Notes under the pieces: generated by a model
Database searches by the model: none
Told to the model about the DNA's origin: nothing
Seen by the model: the letters and a program-made list of their open reading frames with translations, nothing else
Assembly: GCF_029962835.1 (NCBI RefSeq)
Contig: NC_080573.1
Location: 93,057,501 to 93,121,500, forward strand
Origin: Magnolia sinica
Lineage: Eukaryota > Streptophyta > Magnoliopsida > Magnoliales > Magnoliaceae
DNA length: 64,000 bases
Direction of reading: 5' to 3'
Translations under genes and position numbers: made by a program
Shown here: positions 35,288 through 48,883 of the stretch, one piece after another
How positions within the stretch are numbered: position 1 is the first letter of the stretch
Layout: every line of letters starts with the position of its first letter

Positions 35288-35796
35288 GTGCGATCGAGGG
35301 CTCCGCCACTATGAGCCCTCCCTTCCATGCATTTCAATCATACATCAAGTGGGTCCCGATACAAGTAGGCCCATCAAATCAAAATCAATGGTGGAGATTC
35401 CTCCACCAAAATGGAAGGTCTAGATGACCCTTTTAAACTAGAAAAGTAAACATCATGATGGGATCCATGGAGAATAACCCCATCATGGAATGATCATGTG
35501 AATTGTGGTGGACCATCGGCCACATCTAGGGTCCAAAGTGAGATCCATACCATCAATCGATTGGCCCCACTTGACCCATCATCAAAACATGAAATCTAGG
35601 CCTATAAAACACCCACCGTTCAATCTTCTTAGTCCGATGGAACGCCAAACTCCTTGTATCTCACTTTGATAGAAGATGATAAGAATTAAAGGGCCAGGAT
35701 AATGGATCTTGGGATAGGAAGTGGGCCACACACAACACACTTTTCTCTCCTTAGAAGTGCTTGGACGTGCACCTCTTTGGTTGCTTGGAGAATGTG

Positions 35797-35800
<4 letters not shown>

Positions 35801-35844
<44 letters not shown>
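35801..35844. repeat. Second (GA)n microsatellite in the Tekay LTR
   Basis: About 20 AG units. On the LTR's own (minus) strand this is a CT-rich tract, a common leader feature of plant LTRs near the transcription start. Confidence 0.9.
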
Positions 35845-35846
<2 letters not shown>

Positions 35847-36282
35847 GTGGTTGTAAGAGAGAGGTGATGGGTGAGTGATGGATGTGAGTGATAGATGTAC
35901 TTGACTTGAGAGTTGACTTAGGTTAGGTTGCTTGTCTTGGGGAGAAAGAAAGCATGGGTTGTGTACTTTGATTGATTGATTGATTGATTGGATAGGTTGT
36001 AGAGATTCTCTTGGGTTCGTAAATGCGAGGCGTTTCTTCGAGATAAACGCGGGCCCACATCTCCTGGCCAGGGTATCGAATCGGTGTGCAAGATGCGGCG
36101 TTGGAATCGCGGCTACAGCATAATCATAATGGTACAAGTCTCGAATTAAGCCGACTCAAATATACGGGATACGACTTAGGGTCGGGCGTAAACATCGATT
36201 ATAGGTCGTGGGGTGCCGAAATTTGACGAGAAGGATGGCGGGAGTCTACGAAATGGTACGGACTAGGATACGGGCCTTACAG

Positions 36283-36300
36283 CTCTCCCCACCTAAAAAA
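36283..36300 (-). other. Polypurine tract of the Tekay-like element
   Basis: On the minus strand GAATTTTTTTAGGTGGGGAG lies directly upstream of the 3' LTR start TGTAAGGC at 36281, following a CCGAGGATGAA motif. That CGAGGACGAAATTTTTTTAAG-like pattern before the LTR is typical of Tekay/Del elements. Confidence 0.75.
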
Positions 36301-36401
36301 ATTCATCCTCGGAATTTATACTACCATAGCAACTAAACATAACTCACAAGGAAATAGAAAATATAACATCATATATAATCAAAACACAATACAGCATACA
36401 A

Positions 36402-38654
36402 TCAAACATCGAAAAGATGGGGATAGCGCTCTCGAATCTCCACCTCGCACTCCCAAGATACGTCATCCACACTATGATGACCGCACTGCACCTTCACTAA
36501 AGAAATGACCTTAGTCCAGAGGACCTGCTCCTTCTGATCGAAGATACGAACTAGCTGCTCAATGTAAAAAGCGTCCTCACGAACCTCCAACGGTTGTCAA
36601 TTAATAACAGGAACGATGTCTGACCCACACTTCCTCAACATAGAGACATGGAAAACATTATGGACGCTAGACAATTAAGATGGCAAGGCAAGCTGATAGG
36701 CCATGGTGCCAACGCACCCGGTGATCTCAAAAGGTCCTATAAATCTCGAGGCAAGCTTGCCCTTCGCTTTAAAATGAACCACACCCTTCATGGGTGAGAC
36801 CTTGAGATACACATGGTCCACAACAGCAAACTCCAAGAGGCGACGCCGACGATCAACAAAATTCTTCTACCGACTCTGAGCTATGCGCATCCTCTACCTG
36901 ATGATGTCGATGACCTCTGATGTTTGCTGCACAAGCTCGGGACCTAAGAGACGCTACTCTCCAACCTCGGTCCAACAACTCAGAGATCTGCACGGTCTGC
37001 CGTATAATGCCTCAAAAGGAGTCATGCCAATGGTCGCCTGATAGTTGTTGTTGTACGCGAACTCAGCTAATCGCAGATGCTCGTCCCAACTACCCGAGAA
37101 ATCAATCACGCAAGCCCGAAGCATATCCTTAAGGTTCTGGTTGACTCTCTCGGTCTGCGGATGATACGCGGTACTGAGCTGCAAAACAGACCCCATCGCC
37201 TTTTGGAAGCTCCTCTAAAACAGAGATGTGAACCTCGGGTCTCGGTCAGAAACGATCGAAACTGGAAAGCCGTGCAGTCTCACAATCTCCTCGATGAATA
37301 ACCTCGCAAGCCGGTCCAAAGTCTAGGTCGCACGAATTGAAAGAAAATGCGCCGACTTCGTCAGACGATTGACGACAACTCAGATGGCATCGTGACCACG
37401 CTGAGTCCTCGGTAAACACATGATAAAATTGGTGGATACATGCTCCCACTTCCATAATGGAACTCTCAGCGGCTGCAAGGGACCCGAGGTCTCTGATGAT
37501 CGACATTGACACACTGACACATGTCACACTCGGTCACAAAACTGGCTATCTGCACTTCAGCCCCGCCCAAAAATACTGACGTTTCATATCGCAATACATC
37601 TTCATTGGGCCAGGGTGGATAGAGAACCGCGATCGATGTGCCTCGGTCATAAGATCTCTGCGTAAATCAGGAATATCCGGGACACCTAATCGGCTTCTAA
37701 AGCAAAGTCCACCATCAGAACCAATCTGCCAATCTAATTAACTCTTAAATGTTACCTCTGCCTGATAACTTTGCACTGACTCATCTACCCGCTGAGCCTT
37801 GATCACCCTTGTGACAAGAAAGGGTTAAATCGACAAGCTCGATAACTGTACAATAGCAGACTGCAAGCTGATCTCGAAGTCAAATGCTAACACATTTTAT
37901 AACATCTTCCACTCCTGAATCATCATGTGTGCCACTAGGCCTTGTGGCTGCGGCTGAGGGCATCTGCCACCACGTTCACCTTACCCGGGTGGTACTGAAG
38001 ATCAAAATCATAGCCCTTCAGGAGCTCCATCCAACACCTCTACCTCATGTTCAGTTCGGACTGAGAGAACAGATACTTTAAGATCTTGTGGTTGGAGAAG
38101 AGCTCAAACCTCACCCCATAGAGTTAGTGCCTCCACACTTTCAATGCGAAGCCAACTGCTGCCAGCTCCAAATCATGCATGGGGTAGTTCAGCTCATAGA
38201 CCTTTAGCTGGTGAGACGCATAAGCTACTGGCTTCCCGTGCTGCATAAGGACAACACCCAAACCAACTCGCGAGGCATCGGTAAATACAACAAATCCATC
38301 ACTCCCAGAGGGAAGAGTGAGGACAGGAGCGGACGTAAGGCGGTCCTTCAGATCCACAAATGTCTGCTCACAAGCGTCGCTCCAAACGAACTCGGTACCC
38401 TTCCAGGTCAACCTGGTCAACGGGGCTACAATACGAGAGAATCCCTCAATGAGACGTCGATAGTAGCCTGCCGAACCAAGGAAACTGCGAATCATGGATG
38501 CATTCATGGGCTGGCCCCACTAACGTACGGCATCAATCTTTAAGAGGTCCACTGCGACTCCCTGCCTTATCACCACATGACCGAGGAACTTTACCTCCTG
38601 CCAGAACTCGCACTTCTCCAGCTTCGCGTAAAGCTGGTGCGCACGGAGGGTCTT
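36402..38654 (-). pseudogene. Tekay-like pol, part 2: RT end, RNase H, integrase, chromodomain
   Basis: On the minus strand: the RT thumb (KLEKCEFWQEVKFLGHV) just below 38654; RNase H with [40 protein letters not shown] and [16 protein letters not shown] (about 38290-38124); then VVADALSRS. Integrase follows with broken zinc finger and core, LQLSTAYHPQTERVNQNLKD and YNNNYQATIGMTPFEALYG (about 37190-36990). The C-terminus is chromodomain-like: LVRIFDQKEQVLW, VISLVKVQCGHHSVDDVSWE, then ERYPHLFDV and stop at 36402. The chromodomain would read histone marks to target integration. Stops (for example near 38520 and 38097) and frameshifts make it non-functional. Confidence 0.8.
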
Positions 38655-39201
38655 TGTCATGCCCCAAACCTGAAAATTGGATTCATAGGAATCCCGATCG
38701 CCGAATCAGGTGTCGACAGCCTCCGTAGTACCCCATTCTCGGTTCCTATTGTCCATACGCCAGATTCCGATCTTGGGGTCCTACAAGGAGGTTTTCTTTT
38801 GTACGTTTAACTCGTAATAAGCATAACCACAAGATTACCCAATTCACAAAGGCAACATCATCATCACATATCCACTAATATAATCATTTGAGTACAATGC
38901 TGAAAGGGAAATACATAAATCTAAAATCAAGCACCAGAAGACCGCCGCACGCTCCAAGCTCAACACTGCTGCAACCTAACATCACCTGCACGCATCTATC
39001 GTGCATAAGCTTATAGAAAGCTTAGGGGGTGGTGTAAGTGTGTGCATAAGGTAAGTGCCAAGTATTCAATATCAGAGTAATCAGATTAAGCGGAAGTACT
39101 AACGAGTCTATGGATCATACAATATCAGGATACACAATACAAATCAACTATGCAAATGAGGAGTCAAAGCGAGCCAAATATTAGATGCCGAGGATACAAT
39201 G

Positions 39202-41349
39202 TGATGAGGGTCAAATATTACATATCAGACTCCAATTAGTACCTGATTTTACGTATATAATAATGTTTAATGGAGTATTTTAATTATATTTTTGTTGCAG
39301 GACGAAATCGGGAGCGTTGATGGAAAAAGAGTACTATAAGCATGGATTTGACACTCCGAAGTCACCAGAGCAAGGGACGCACTCCAGAGAACTAAGACTG
39401 AAGAATTTACATGCCAGGGATCCGAGAAAATTAAGCCGTTCACGTTAAAAAGGCCCGAAAATGGTCCAGAATGCAAGATCACATGGTTTCCGCCATCCAA
39501 TTGACTCGAAACTTCATACATGGCCTGGAGGCCATAAATAAACTGTACATATTAAATTTAAACCATTGGATATCTCGAGAAGTGGGCCAACGGACAGATC
39601 AGCCCATTAATCTCCAATTTTAGGCCCGCTTACAATCTGGATATACTTCAAAATTGACCCAGACGGTTTAAATAAGATGAGAAATAGGATGGATGGATTG
39701 GATTTCTCTACAGTATCGTAGTGGACCCTGCATGTGTGGCGTGTGTATTGAGGACCCGGTTTGACCGACTGTCTTCAGCGAAAACGGCAACTGCCGTTAC
39801 AGCGCTCGCACAGCACCATCGCCGGTTGGTGTTGTGGGCCCCATACATTGCCCAAATGGACAATCCAAGCCGTCCACCAGAATCCCAGCATCTCTATTGC
39901 CAAATTGTAGGTGACGGAATTCCAAAAGAGAACGCTTATAAAAATATATCTGTTCAACAGCAGGCTAAACGGCAGAGAAAGACAACGGGTGGGCCTCATC
40001 AAAAGGAGGTAAAAATTGTGTATTCCTGACAGAAATCTCATCCTCTATCCAATGGACGGATTGGATTTCCAAAAATAATGGGAGAATGGGTCCCACCAGC
40101 ATCACAGCGGACGGAATCCGCATGCTCTGTTTTCGCACGCCGGACGCTGTCCGACTTTTGCAGCGGTTGTGGCCCACCATACTTGATCAGATGAAAGATC
40201 TGATCCGTCCATCATGTAGACAACTCAAAAACGTCATAAGGGACAATATTTATTTGGTAACTAAGCAAGGAAAGATGTGTGGTTTTTGCGTCTGAAACTT
40301 GGCTGCGTAAAGAAGTTACGCACGCTGCTGCGTAAAGAACTCTCCACCGACTCTTTGTACACATTCCAGCACGTCTCTCCACCGCCTACACTGCTATAAG
40401 AAAGAGGAAAGAAGGCTCGTTTAAGGGAGAGGGAGAAAAGGATCGAGAGTTTGAGGGGAATCCAAGGAAGAAGTTCATTTTGGAGAGAAGAAAGAAAGAG
40501 AGAAGATATGAATGTGTGGCTGGACGTGGATCTGAGAACAGAGAGAGAGAGAGGGTGGCTGACAAATCCAGGGCAGATCCAGGGAGAGCTTGAAGAAAGC
40601 AAAAGAGAGAAAGCAAGAGGGAAGAGAGGATGGAGTTTTTCTTTTATAAATATTATTTTTCCGTCTTCCTACTTGATTCCATGAGTAGCTAAATTTCTTA
40701 GCTAGGGCTGAGATGAAGCTCCTAACTTGAATAACCCTTGTTATGTGTTGATTTCGTTTTGATTTAATTGATGTGTTTTCTTCTCTAGTGTGCTTAATTG
40801 GAAGTTCTGTACTTCTCCATTCTAAGAGCTCAACCAAAGTCTAGTTATGGACGTTGTTTGGATTACTATTCTAGGTGCTTGTGTCTGACCATGAACAGGT
40901 TCCTATAGAGGAAGAAAGAGGAATCTACATCTCTTTATGCCTGACCATGGATGGAAAGATGTGATCCATATGCTTTAAGGAATTATACATTCTGTGTGCC
41001 CGACCAAGGACATAGAGTGCGCTTTATTTATTTTGATATCAATATGGATTAGGGTGAATCAACAGGTAAAACAAGGTTTATGATAATTAGGGGTGGATTC
41101 GAAAGTCCTAGTCTTCTCCTTGATTGAATTTTCCTCATTATTCTCGGTTATTTTTCCATTGATTTTTATTTAGTTTACTTAATTACTATCACAAATATTT
41201 GTTGGATTAGTTAAGAAGAGTCTTTAATTTTGAATTGTGACGACCAGTCCTCGTGGGAACGATCTCGTAATACGTACCATATCTATAAATGATTCGTATA
41301 CTTACGAGTTTAAAATCATTTAAATCAGGTTGATTTAAATAAAACATCA
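39202..41349 (+). repeat. 5' LTR of the Athila-like element
   Basis: 2148 bp. The R/U5 part from about 40380 is nearly identical to the 3' LTR. In the central part it has blocks missing from the 3' LTR (about 35 bp near 39805 and 44 bp near 40106) and lacks a 43-bp block and a long GA tract that the 3' LTR has. A GA-rich leader lies at 40395-40625, followed by TTTTATAAATATTATTTTT at 40637. Confidence 0.92.
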
Positions 41350-41355
41350 AGTTTT

Positions 41356-41373
41356 TGGCGCCGTTGCCGGGGA
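41356..41373 (+). other. Primer-binding site, Athila type
   Basis: TGGCGCCGTTGCCGGGGA, 6 bp downstream of the 5' LTR. This sequence is the usual tRNA-Asp-type site of Athila/Calypso elements. Confidence 0.85.
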
Positions 41374-42070
41374 CTGTTTCGGTCCAATTGGATTTAGGAT
41401 TCTCTCTTATCATAATTCATAGTCTTAGTTTTTTTACTAACTTTAGGTTAAATTTTTTTTTTTTTTTTTTTAGAAACTAACCTATTTCCTGTTTTGTAGG
41501 GACCTGACATAAACTACTAATTTGGTAATCTCTTTCCAAATTTTCTATTTTTTTTCTAATTTCTATTTTTAGAATTAGGGTTTTATTTTATTTATTTATT
41601 TATTTATTTATTATTATTATTATTTTATTTTTTTTTAGAAATTTTCTATTTTCTAAATTTAGATTTTGATTCTTCTTTCAAGTAACTTTCTATTTTCTAG
41701 TTTTAGAAATTTTTTTTTCCCTTTTTAGAAACTAACTTAGCTTTTATTTCTAAAATTAGAAACTTTCTTTTTTAAAAATTAACCGTTGCTTAGGATTTTT
41801 TCTAGCATTATTTTAGGAAATTTAATTTATTTTTGTTTTCTTTTTGTTTACAGGAATTGAGGAAGGAAGCTGTTAAATAACATTGTCTTCAAAAGGAAGA
41901 GCTCTCAAATCTTCAGACATTCATCATCTCCTTTTTCCGGGTTCTTCCTTCCAATTCTCGTTTACATAGCTTTCTCTTGTTTTTAGGAATTCATAACTTT
42001 TTCTTTTAGTCTTATTCATCTTAGGTTGCATCTTAGTTTAGTTTTCTTTCTTATATTGATAACATAGTTT
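41374..42070 (+). other. T-rich leader of the Athila-like element
   Basis: About 700 bp between PBS and gag, very T-rich with TTTTTAGAA and TTTATTTATT runs. No gene. Such U-rich leaders precede gag in Athila elements and may hold packaging signals, which I cannot place. Confidence 0.65.
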
Positions 42071-43695
42071 ATGCTAGGACGTAGATCTCTGAACATAGAA
42101 CTAGCACCTTTTGATCCTGAAATAGAAAGAACCTTTCGTAGAAGATTTAGAAACATCCTATTTGAAATGGCGGAAGATAATGGAACTAAAGCTCTTAGAG
42201 ATTATTCAGCTCCTGTCCAATTCAATGCGCCTTCATGTATAGTGTTGCCTGCCACCATGGCAGCACACTTTGAACTTAAACCTGGGGTCATACAATTGTT
42301 GCCCTCCTTTTAGGGTTCAGATAAGGAGGATCCATATCATCATGTGAAAGAATTCTTAGACATTTGCTCCACCTTTAAGTTCTAAAACTTTTCAGACGAT
42401 TCGATCCGTTTGCGCCTTTTTCCTTTTTCTTTGAAGGATAAAGCGAAAGCATCGTTAAATTCTCTAGGAGTTGGATCTATCACTACATGGGACCAACTGT
42501 CTAAGAAGTTCTTAAACAAGTTCTTCCCGGTTCACAAAACTAATGCTCTCCGTAGAGAAATTACGAATTTCACACAAAAAGAGGGTGAGCACTTTCATGA
42601 ATGTTGGGAAAGATAGAAGGACTTACTTCTTAAATGTCCACACCATGGTTTTGAAAAGTGGCAACAGGTTCAATACTTTTATGACGGTCTGACACCCCAA
42701 AACCGTCGCATGGTTGACGCCCCCAGTGGAGGGTCATTCATGACCAAAAGTGATGTTGAAGCGTGGAATTTCTTTGAAACCTTGTGTGAAAATTTTCAGC
42801 AATGGGACTACTCAAATAGAGGTGAAAGGAGTCCCCAACCACAGAAGAAAGGTGGTATATATGAGGTAGGAGTCATGCCAGATCTTTATGCCAAAATTGA
42901 TAGCCTGACAAAGAAAGTGGATGCTTTAATGTTAAACAATGGACCTCCACAAACAACTCAAGTCGAGTCATGTGCCATATGTTCTAGTCCCGCCCATCCT
43001 ACGCCGTCTTGTCCATCTAGTTCAGCATTTCCAGAATTTCTCCCTGAACAAGTACATGCTATGAACACCTTTCGGAGACCTGGGAATGATCCTTACTCAG
43101 ACACCTACAACCCAGGGTGGGCTAGACATCCAAATTTCTCTTGGGCAAAAGGACCACAACAAGGAGGACCATCTGGAAATCCTCCTGTGCAACCTTACTC
43201 CCAAGTTGGCAGTCAACAACCTCAGCAGTTCTCACAGTATCAACAAGTGCCTCCACAATCTAGGAAACCATCTCTTGAGGACACACTCAATCTTTTTATG
43301 CAGAGTTCACTTCAATTTCAAAAAGACACCCAACATACCTTACTAGCTAACCAGCAGAGTTTACATGCAAATGCGCAATCCATTACCAAGCTGGAAGTAC
43401 AGTTGGGTCAACTTGCTGTCACATTGAGTGAGAGAGAGAAGGGCAAGTTCCCTAGTCAACCTGTGGTAAATCCAAAAGGACAGTATGTGATTGGCTCTAA
43501 TTCGAACCAAGAACAATATCATGAGCAAGCCAAATCAATCATTACCCTTAGGTCCGGTAAACAGATCGAGAACAAAGTAGAGATGCCTAGGGAAGAATCA
43601 AAGTCCAATGCGGAAGATCAAAATGAAATGGAGAGACATACTAGTGCATCCAAAGTCCAACACACTCTGACTCTCCAGGAACCACTCATGTGCCA
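42071..43695 (+). pseudogene. gag of the Athila-like element, decayed
   Basis: Capsid protein of Athila type. The first ATG at 42071 (MLGRRSLNIELAPFDPEIER) leads into a frame broken by stops at 42314, 42384 and 42617. The capsid core reads KDKAKASLNSLG, SITTWDQLSKKFLNKFFPVH and the Athila-typical MTKSDVEAWNFFETLCENFQ, then a Cys-rich CAICSSPAHPTPSCPS element (about 42975). A Gln/Pro-rich stretch and a late LGQLAVTLSEREKG with ITLRSGKQIENK follow. A frameshift near 43670-43690 separates it from the protease frame. Non-functional. Confidence 0.85.
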
Positions 43696-46600
43696 TCTTA
43701 TGTGCCTAAAGCACCTTTTCCTCAACGTCTGGCACCGGTTAAGAAAGGAAACAACTTTAATGAGATATTGGACATGTTTAAGCAAGTGCAAATCAACATT
43801 CCGTTGCTTGATGCTATCAAGCAAGTTCCTGCTTACACTAAGTTTCTTAAAGATTTATGCACTCAAAAGCGTAAGATGAATGTTCATAAGAAGGTCTTCC
43901 TTGCAGAGCAACTCAGCTCCATGATTCAAAACAACACTCCTCCTAAATTTAGGGATCCAGGAGCTCCTACCATTTCTTGTGTCATAGGAGAGCATAAGGT
44001 TCAGAAAGCGTTGCTTGATTTAGGGGCCAGTGTTAATTTGTTACCATATTCGGTCTATGAGCAGCTAGGACTTGGTGAGCTAAAACCAACTAAAATAACA
44101 CTCCAACTAGCTGATAGATCTGTCAAGGTGCCCCGTGGTGTTGTTGAGGATGTGCTAATCCAGGTTGACAAGTTTTATTTTCCAGTGGATTTCATCGTTC
44201 TAGATACTCAGCCTGTCCAGAATCCTACAAGTCAAATCCCGGTTATCTTAGGACGTCCATTCTTGGCCACATCTAATGCAATCATAAATTGCAGGAACGG
44301 AGTTATGAAGCTATCTTTTGGTAACATGAAGATTAAACTCAATGTTTTTAATGCTGGACAACAAATGTCAGACTCGGATGATATATTTGAAGTGAACATG
44401 TTTGAGAGTCTAGTGCATGACTCTTTCCTTGAATCTTCCGATGACGCTCTTGAGACTTGTTTAGCACATTTTGGCAGAGATTTTGACATAGAAAGTTCCA
44501 TCCAAGAAGTCAATGCATTGCTTGACTCTAATCCAGAAATGAATACAACAAAATGGAAAGCGAGAGTGGAACCTCTTCCACCATCTGAGTCTAAACTGGT
44601 CCCGTCTATTGAGAAACCACCCAAAGTCGACCTTAAACAATTACCTGAAACTCTCAAGTATGCATTTTTAGGACCTTCTGAAACCCTGCCTGTCATCATA
44701 GCTGCTAACCTTGATAAAGAACAGGAGGGTAAGTTGCTTAATGTTCTTAGAGAACATAAGGCAGCTATTGGGTGGACAATAGCGGACATAAAGGAAATAA
44801 GCCCCTCGGTGTGTATGCATCGTATTCATCTTGAAGAGAACGCGAAAACATCGCGTGAAATGCAAAGGAGGCTTAACCCTAACATGAAAGAGGTCGTTCG
44901 GGCTGAGGTGCTAAAATTGTTAGATGTTGGTATCATTTACCCCATTTCAGATAGCACATGGGTCAGTCCAGTTCAAGTTGTTCCTAAAAAGTCTGGGATT
45001 ACGGTGAAAAGGAATGAGGATAATGAGTTAGTACCAACGCGCATGACTACGGGTTGGCGAGTTTGTATTGATTACCGTAAACTGAACCTGGTCACAAGGA
45101 AGGATCACTTTCCTCTTCCTTTCATAGATCAGATGCTTGAGAGATTGGCAGGGCACAACTATTATTGTTTCCTGGATGGTTATTCCGGGTATAATCAGAG
45201 TCTCATTGCTCCCGAGGATCAAGAGAAAACCACATTTACATGTCCTTTTGGTACATATGCCTATCGGCGTATGCCATTTGGGTTGTGTAATGCGCCTACG
45301 ACCTTCTAGCGATGCATGATGAGTATTTTTTCAGACATGGTTGAACGTTTCCTTGAGATTTTCATGGATGATTTTTCAGTTTTTGGCTCTTCATTTGATG
45401 AATGTTTATACCATCTATCTCTTGTCTTGGAAAGATGTGAAAAAACGAACCTAGTATTGAATTGGGAAAAGTGTCATTTTATGGTTCAAAAAGGGATTGT
45501 ACTCGGGCATGTTATTTCAAGTAAAGGCATTGAAGTTGATAAAGCCAAGATTGATTTAATTTCTAGTCTTCCTCCACCCAGAACGGTTAAGGAGATTAGA
45601 TCATTCTTAGGGCATGCGGGATTCTACAGGAGATTCATTAAGGATTTTAGCAAAATTTCTCGACCCTTATGCAATTTACTAGCTAAAGATGTTGCTTTTG
45701 TCCTTAATGATGAGTGTCGGCAAGCTTTTGATAAGTTGAAGCATTTACTGACTTCTGCTCCAATCATCCAACCACCTGATTGGAGTTTACCTTTTGAGCT
45801 TATGTGTGATGCTTCGGATTATGCTGTTGGAGCCGTCCTAGGACAAAGATTGAACAAAATGCCTCATGTCATTTATTATGCTAGTAGGACTCTAAATGAT
45901 GCACAGCTCAACTACTCTACCACTAAAAAAGAATTATTGGCGGTGGTATTTGCTCTAGACAAATTCAGGTCGTATCTCATAGGATCAAAGGTTATAGTAT
46001 TCTCAGATCATGCAGCATTGAAATATCTTCTTTCTAAAAAAGATGCTAAACCTCGATTGATTCGGTGGATTCTCTTGCTACAAGAATTCGATATTGAAAT
46101 TCAGGATAAAAAGGGTTCCAAAAATGTGGTAGCCGACCATTTGTCTAGACTTGTCTTAGAGTCCATAGTGGATCCTTTGCCAATGTATGAGTCTTTCCCT
46201 GATGAACAACTTCTAACTATTTCTCAATTACCTTGGTACGCGGACATTGTAAACTATCTTGTTACAGGTCAACTTCCTTCTCATTGGACTAAACAAGATA
46301 AATCCAAATTTCTTGCTGAGGTTAAACATTTCTTTTGGGATGACCCATACTTATTCAAAATTTGTCCTGATCAGATTATTAGGAGATGTGTGCCTGAGAG
46401 TGAGTTTCATAGTATAATCTCCTTTTGTCATGATCATGCCTGTGGTGGTCATTTTGGTTCAAAGAAAACAGCTGCGAAAGTCTTACAAAGTGGATTTTAT
46501 TGGCCTACACTGTTTCGAGACACCCATGCCTTTTGTTCAACATGTGATAAATGCCAACGTACAGGTAATATTTCCCACAGGAACATGATGCCACTTACCA

Positions 46601-47528
46601 ATATTCTCATTATTGAAATATTTGATGTTTCGGGTATTGACTTCATGGGCCCATTTCTCCCGTCATTTGGTTATGTGTATATCCTTGTGGCCGTTGACTA
46701 TGTCTCTAAGTGGATTGAAGCAGTGCCATGTAAAACGAATGATCACAGAGTTGTGGTCCGTTTCTTAAAAGAAAATATCTTTTCTCGTTTTGGCACTCCT
46801 CGAGCAATTATAAGTGATGGGGGTACTCATTTTTGCAACAAACCGTTTGAATCTTTAATGAAGAAATATTCCATCACTCATAAAGTTACAGTGCCATATC
46901 ATCCACAAACAAGTGATCAAGTTGAGGTGTCAAATCGGGAGATTAAACAAATTTTAGAGAAAACGGTTCGCCCCGATCGTAAGGATTGGTCGCAACGGTT
47001 GAATGATGCTTTTGGGCATATCGTACGGCTTTCAAAATTCCGATTGGAATGTCTCCGTACAGGCTTGTATTTGGGAAAGCCTGTCACTTACCTGTGGAAT
47101 TAGAACATCATGCTTATTGGGCCATCAAAACTTTTAATTTTGATTTGCACAAGGCCGGATCACACCGTAAACTTCAACTCAATGAGTTAGAGGAAATTCG
47201 AAATGAGGCATATGAGAATGCAAAAATTTATAAAGAGCAGACAAAAATCTTCCATGACAAAGCAATTCTTCGCAAGACATTTGAACCGAACCAGAAGGTA
47301 TTATTGTACAATTCCAGGCTCCGCCTCTTTCCTGGAAAACTACGTTCGCGATGGTATGGTCCTTATCGAGTAGTAAAACTATTTCCTCATGGAGCAGTTG
47401 AGATTCAAAATTTAACAGACGGGAATATCTTCAAAGTAAATGGTCAACGGCTGAAACCATATTTAGATGATTTGGTGAATAAAGATGTAGAGGAAATTTA
47501 TTTGGCAGACCCAGGGTATCAAGATTGA
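43690..47528 (+). pseudogene. pol of the Athila-like element (protease, RT, RNase H, integrase)
   Basis: Protease active site LLDLGASVNLLP at about 44005. RT motifs: RVCIDYRKLNLVTRKDHFPL, FLDGYSGYNQ, PFGLCNAPTTF, then FMDDFSVF (45361 on) as the catalytic site. RNase [41 protein letters not shown]. Integrase: [18 protein letters not shown] finger, [36 protein letters not shown], and C-terminal [14 protein letters not shown] at 45307 (one base from CAG) cuts RT. A 1-bp loss near 47010 shifts frame in integrase, continued at 47049-47528. The end at 47528 is the polyprotein end. Confidence 0.9.
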
Positions 47529-48870
47529 TTAGTTCATGGTCCATTCTTGTCTGGCTGAAGACGTTAAACTTATCGCTCCTGGGAGGCAACCCATCTTTTC
47601 ATTCCATTTTATTTTCCTGGTCAATTCAATGTTTGTGGGTACCATTACTGCAAACCCTCACGAGACTACAACTCGTTCACAAGGGGCAACCTAGGGGTTT
47701 AAACGGCTTGTTGCATATGCTAAATGCAATCGAGAGCACCTGCGAAAGTGGTATAGGTAGGATTTTCTTTTTGCATTTTTATCATTTTACTTTTGTTGAT
47801 TTCTCTCTTATGCTGACTCGCTCTTACATGGATATTTTTTGGAAAGCCTCTAGATTCTTTCATACATGTACTATTTGTCCATCACTCCTCTTTTATTTTC
47901 ATTGTCCCATGTGCATTGTATGCTTATTTCTTTTACATTGAGGACAATGTAGATTTTAGGTTGGGGGTGGGCGATTAGATTACCTCATCAGTATTTTCTT
48001 GGTCTTGAGCACAAATTGTGAAAAAATTTTCTGGAATTTCTTATGCATTTGAAGTGATTGTGAAGGATAAGGGTGATTTTAACATCGTAAGGTACAGAAT
48101 GTCGGTAATTTATAACTCTTGGATTCAGCCATCCGTTAGATTTCACAGTTAAGTTTGAATTGTTAACCCATAATTAGAACTTTTAAACATTGATTGAGTC
48201 ATGATCTCACATATCACATCTCGGTTGCACATTAAGGTTCCGTTTCAACATTAAATGATTAACTTGGTAATCACTAAGCATGAAAGGAACCAGCCTGAAA
48301 TTTTTAGCTTCGGTCTATAACTAAGAATTGAGAGAAAGCGTAAGTCATATAATCTTCACCATAGGTTTGCTCCCCATAGGTGTAGATTCGATACCCTATG
48401 GTTGTCATTTGAAAAAGTTAGGCGACAAGTTTTCGCCATAGGTTTGCTCCCTATAGGTGAGGACTTGATTCCCCTCCTTGGCGTTACTATTCATAAAGAA
48501 AAGCAAAGGCTAGTAGAATGAAAAGTTAATCTGTAAGGCAAGTGTTGGTTTCAGTTGTCATGCATTCTGTTGTTAATTACTAATGATATCATGAAATTGA
48601 CAATTGGATCTCTTAATGATAGTAAGCCGAGATTACACTATACACTCATGGAACTCAATGTTTAGAATATTCTAATTAATGGATTAATATTTTGAAATTG
48701 ATTATGAAGTTTATCGTGAGCTTGATTCCAGAAAAAAAAAAAATTCTGTGCACCATTCATGAATCTTAGAATTCCCGCACGATTTATTCACAAGTCACTC
48801 AGGTTTACAGAAATTGTTGTGTATTTCTAAAATTATTTTTCGCATGTTTTGCTCGGGACTAGCAAAATGC
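47529..48870. other. Non-coding 3' region of the Athila-like element
   Basis: 1.35 kb between integrase and the PPT. It starts with a GGGAGGCAACCCATC stretch known downstream of Athila integrase. The frame at 47525-47941 is short and has no env-like signal/transmembrane arrangement that I trust. No env-like gene is present, and no other feature is seen. Confidence 0.6.
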
Positions 48871-48883
48871 GGGTTGGGGGTTG
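48850..48883 (+). other. Polypurine-type tract before the Athila 3' LTR
   Basis: TGCTCGGGACTAGCAAAATG followed by CGGGTTGGGGGTTG, directly before TGATGAGG. The CTCGGGAC-AGCAAAA pattern before a G-rich tract is typical of Athila elements. Confidence 0.75.

Larger units (their letters stand above)
32180..36281 (-). repeat. 3' LTR of the Tekay-like element, 4.1 kb
   Basis: On the minus strand it begins TGTAAGGCCCGTATCC (36281 downward) and ends TTTGGGGCGTGACA at 32180. The same start and end sequences define solo LTRs at 6823-12611 and 38655-56650, so all three are one family. Along the way it has MITE-like GTGGGCCCACC blocks, (TA)n at 34623-34656 and GA repeats at 35253-35285 and 35807-35842. 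It is shorter than the two solo copies mainly because it lacks long tandem arrays. Confidence 0.75.

Noticed and set aside
47525..47941. Env-like ORF of the Athila element
   Set aside because: Only 138 codons, no convincing signal peptide or transmembrane arrangement, and it starts over the integrase end.
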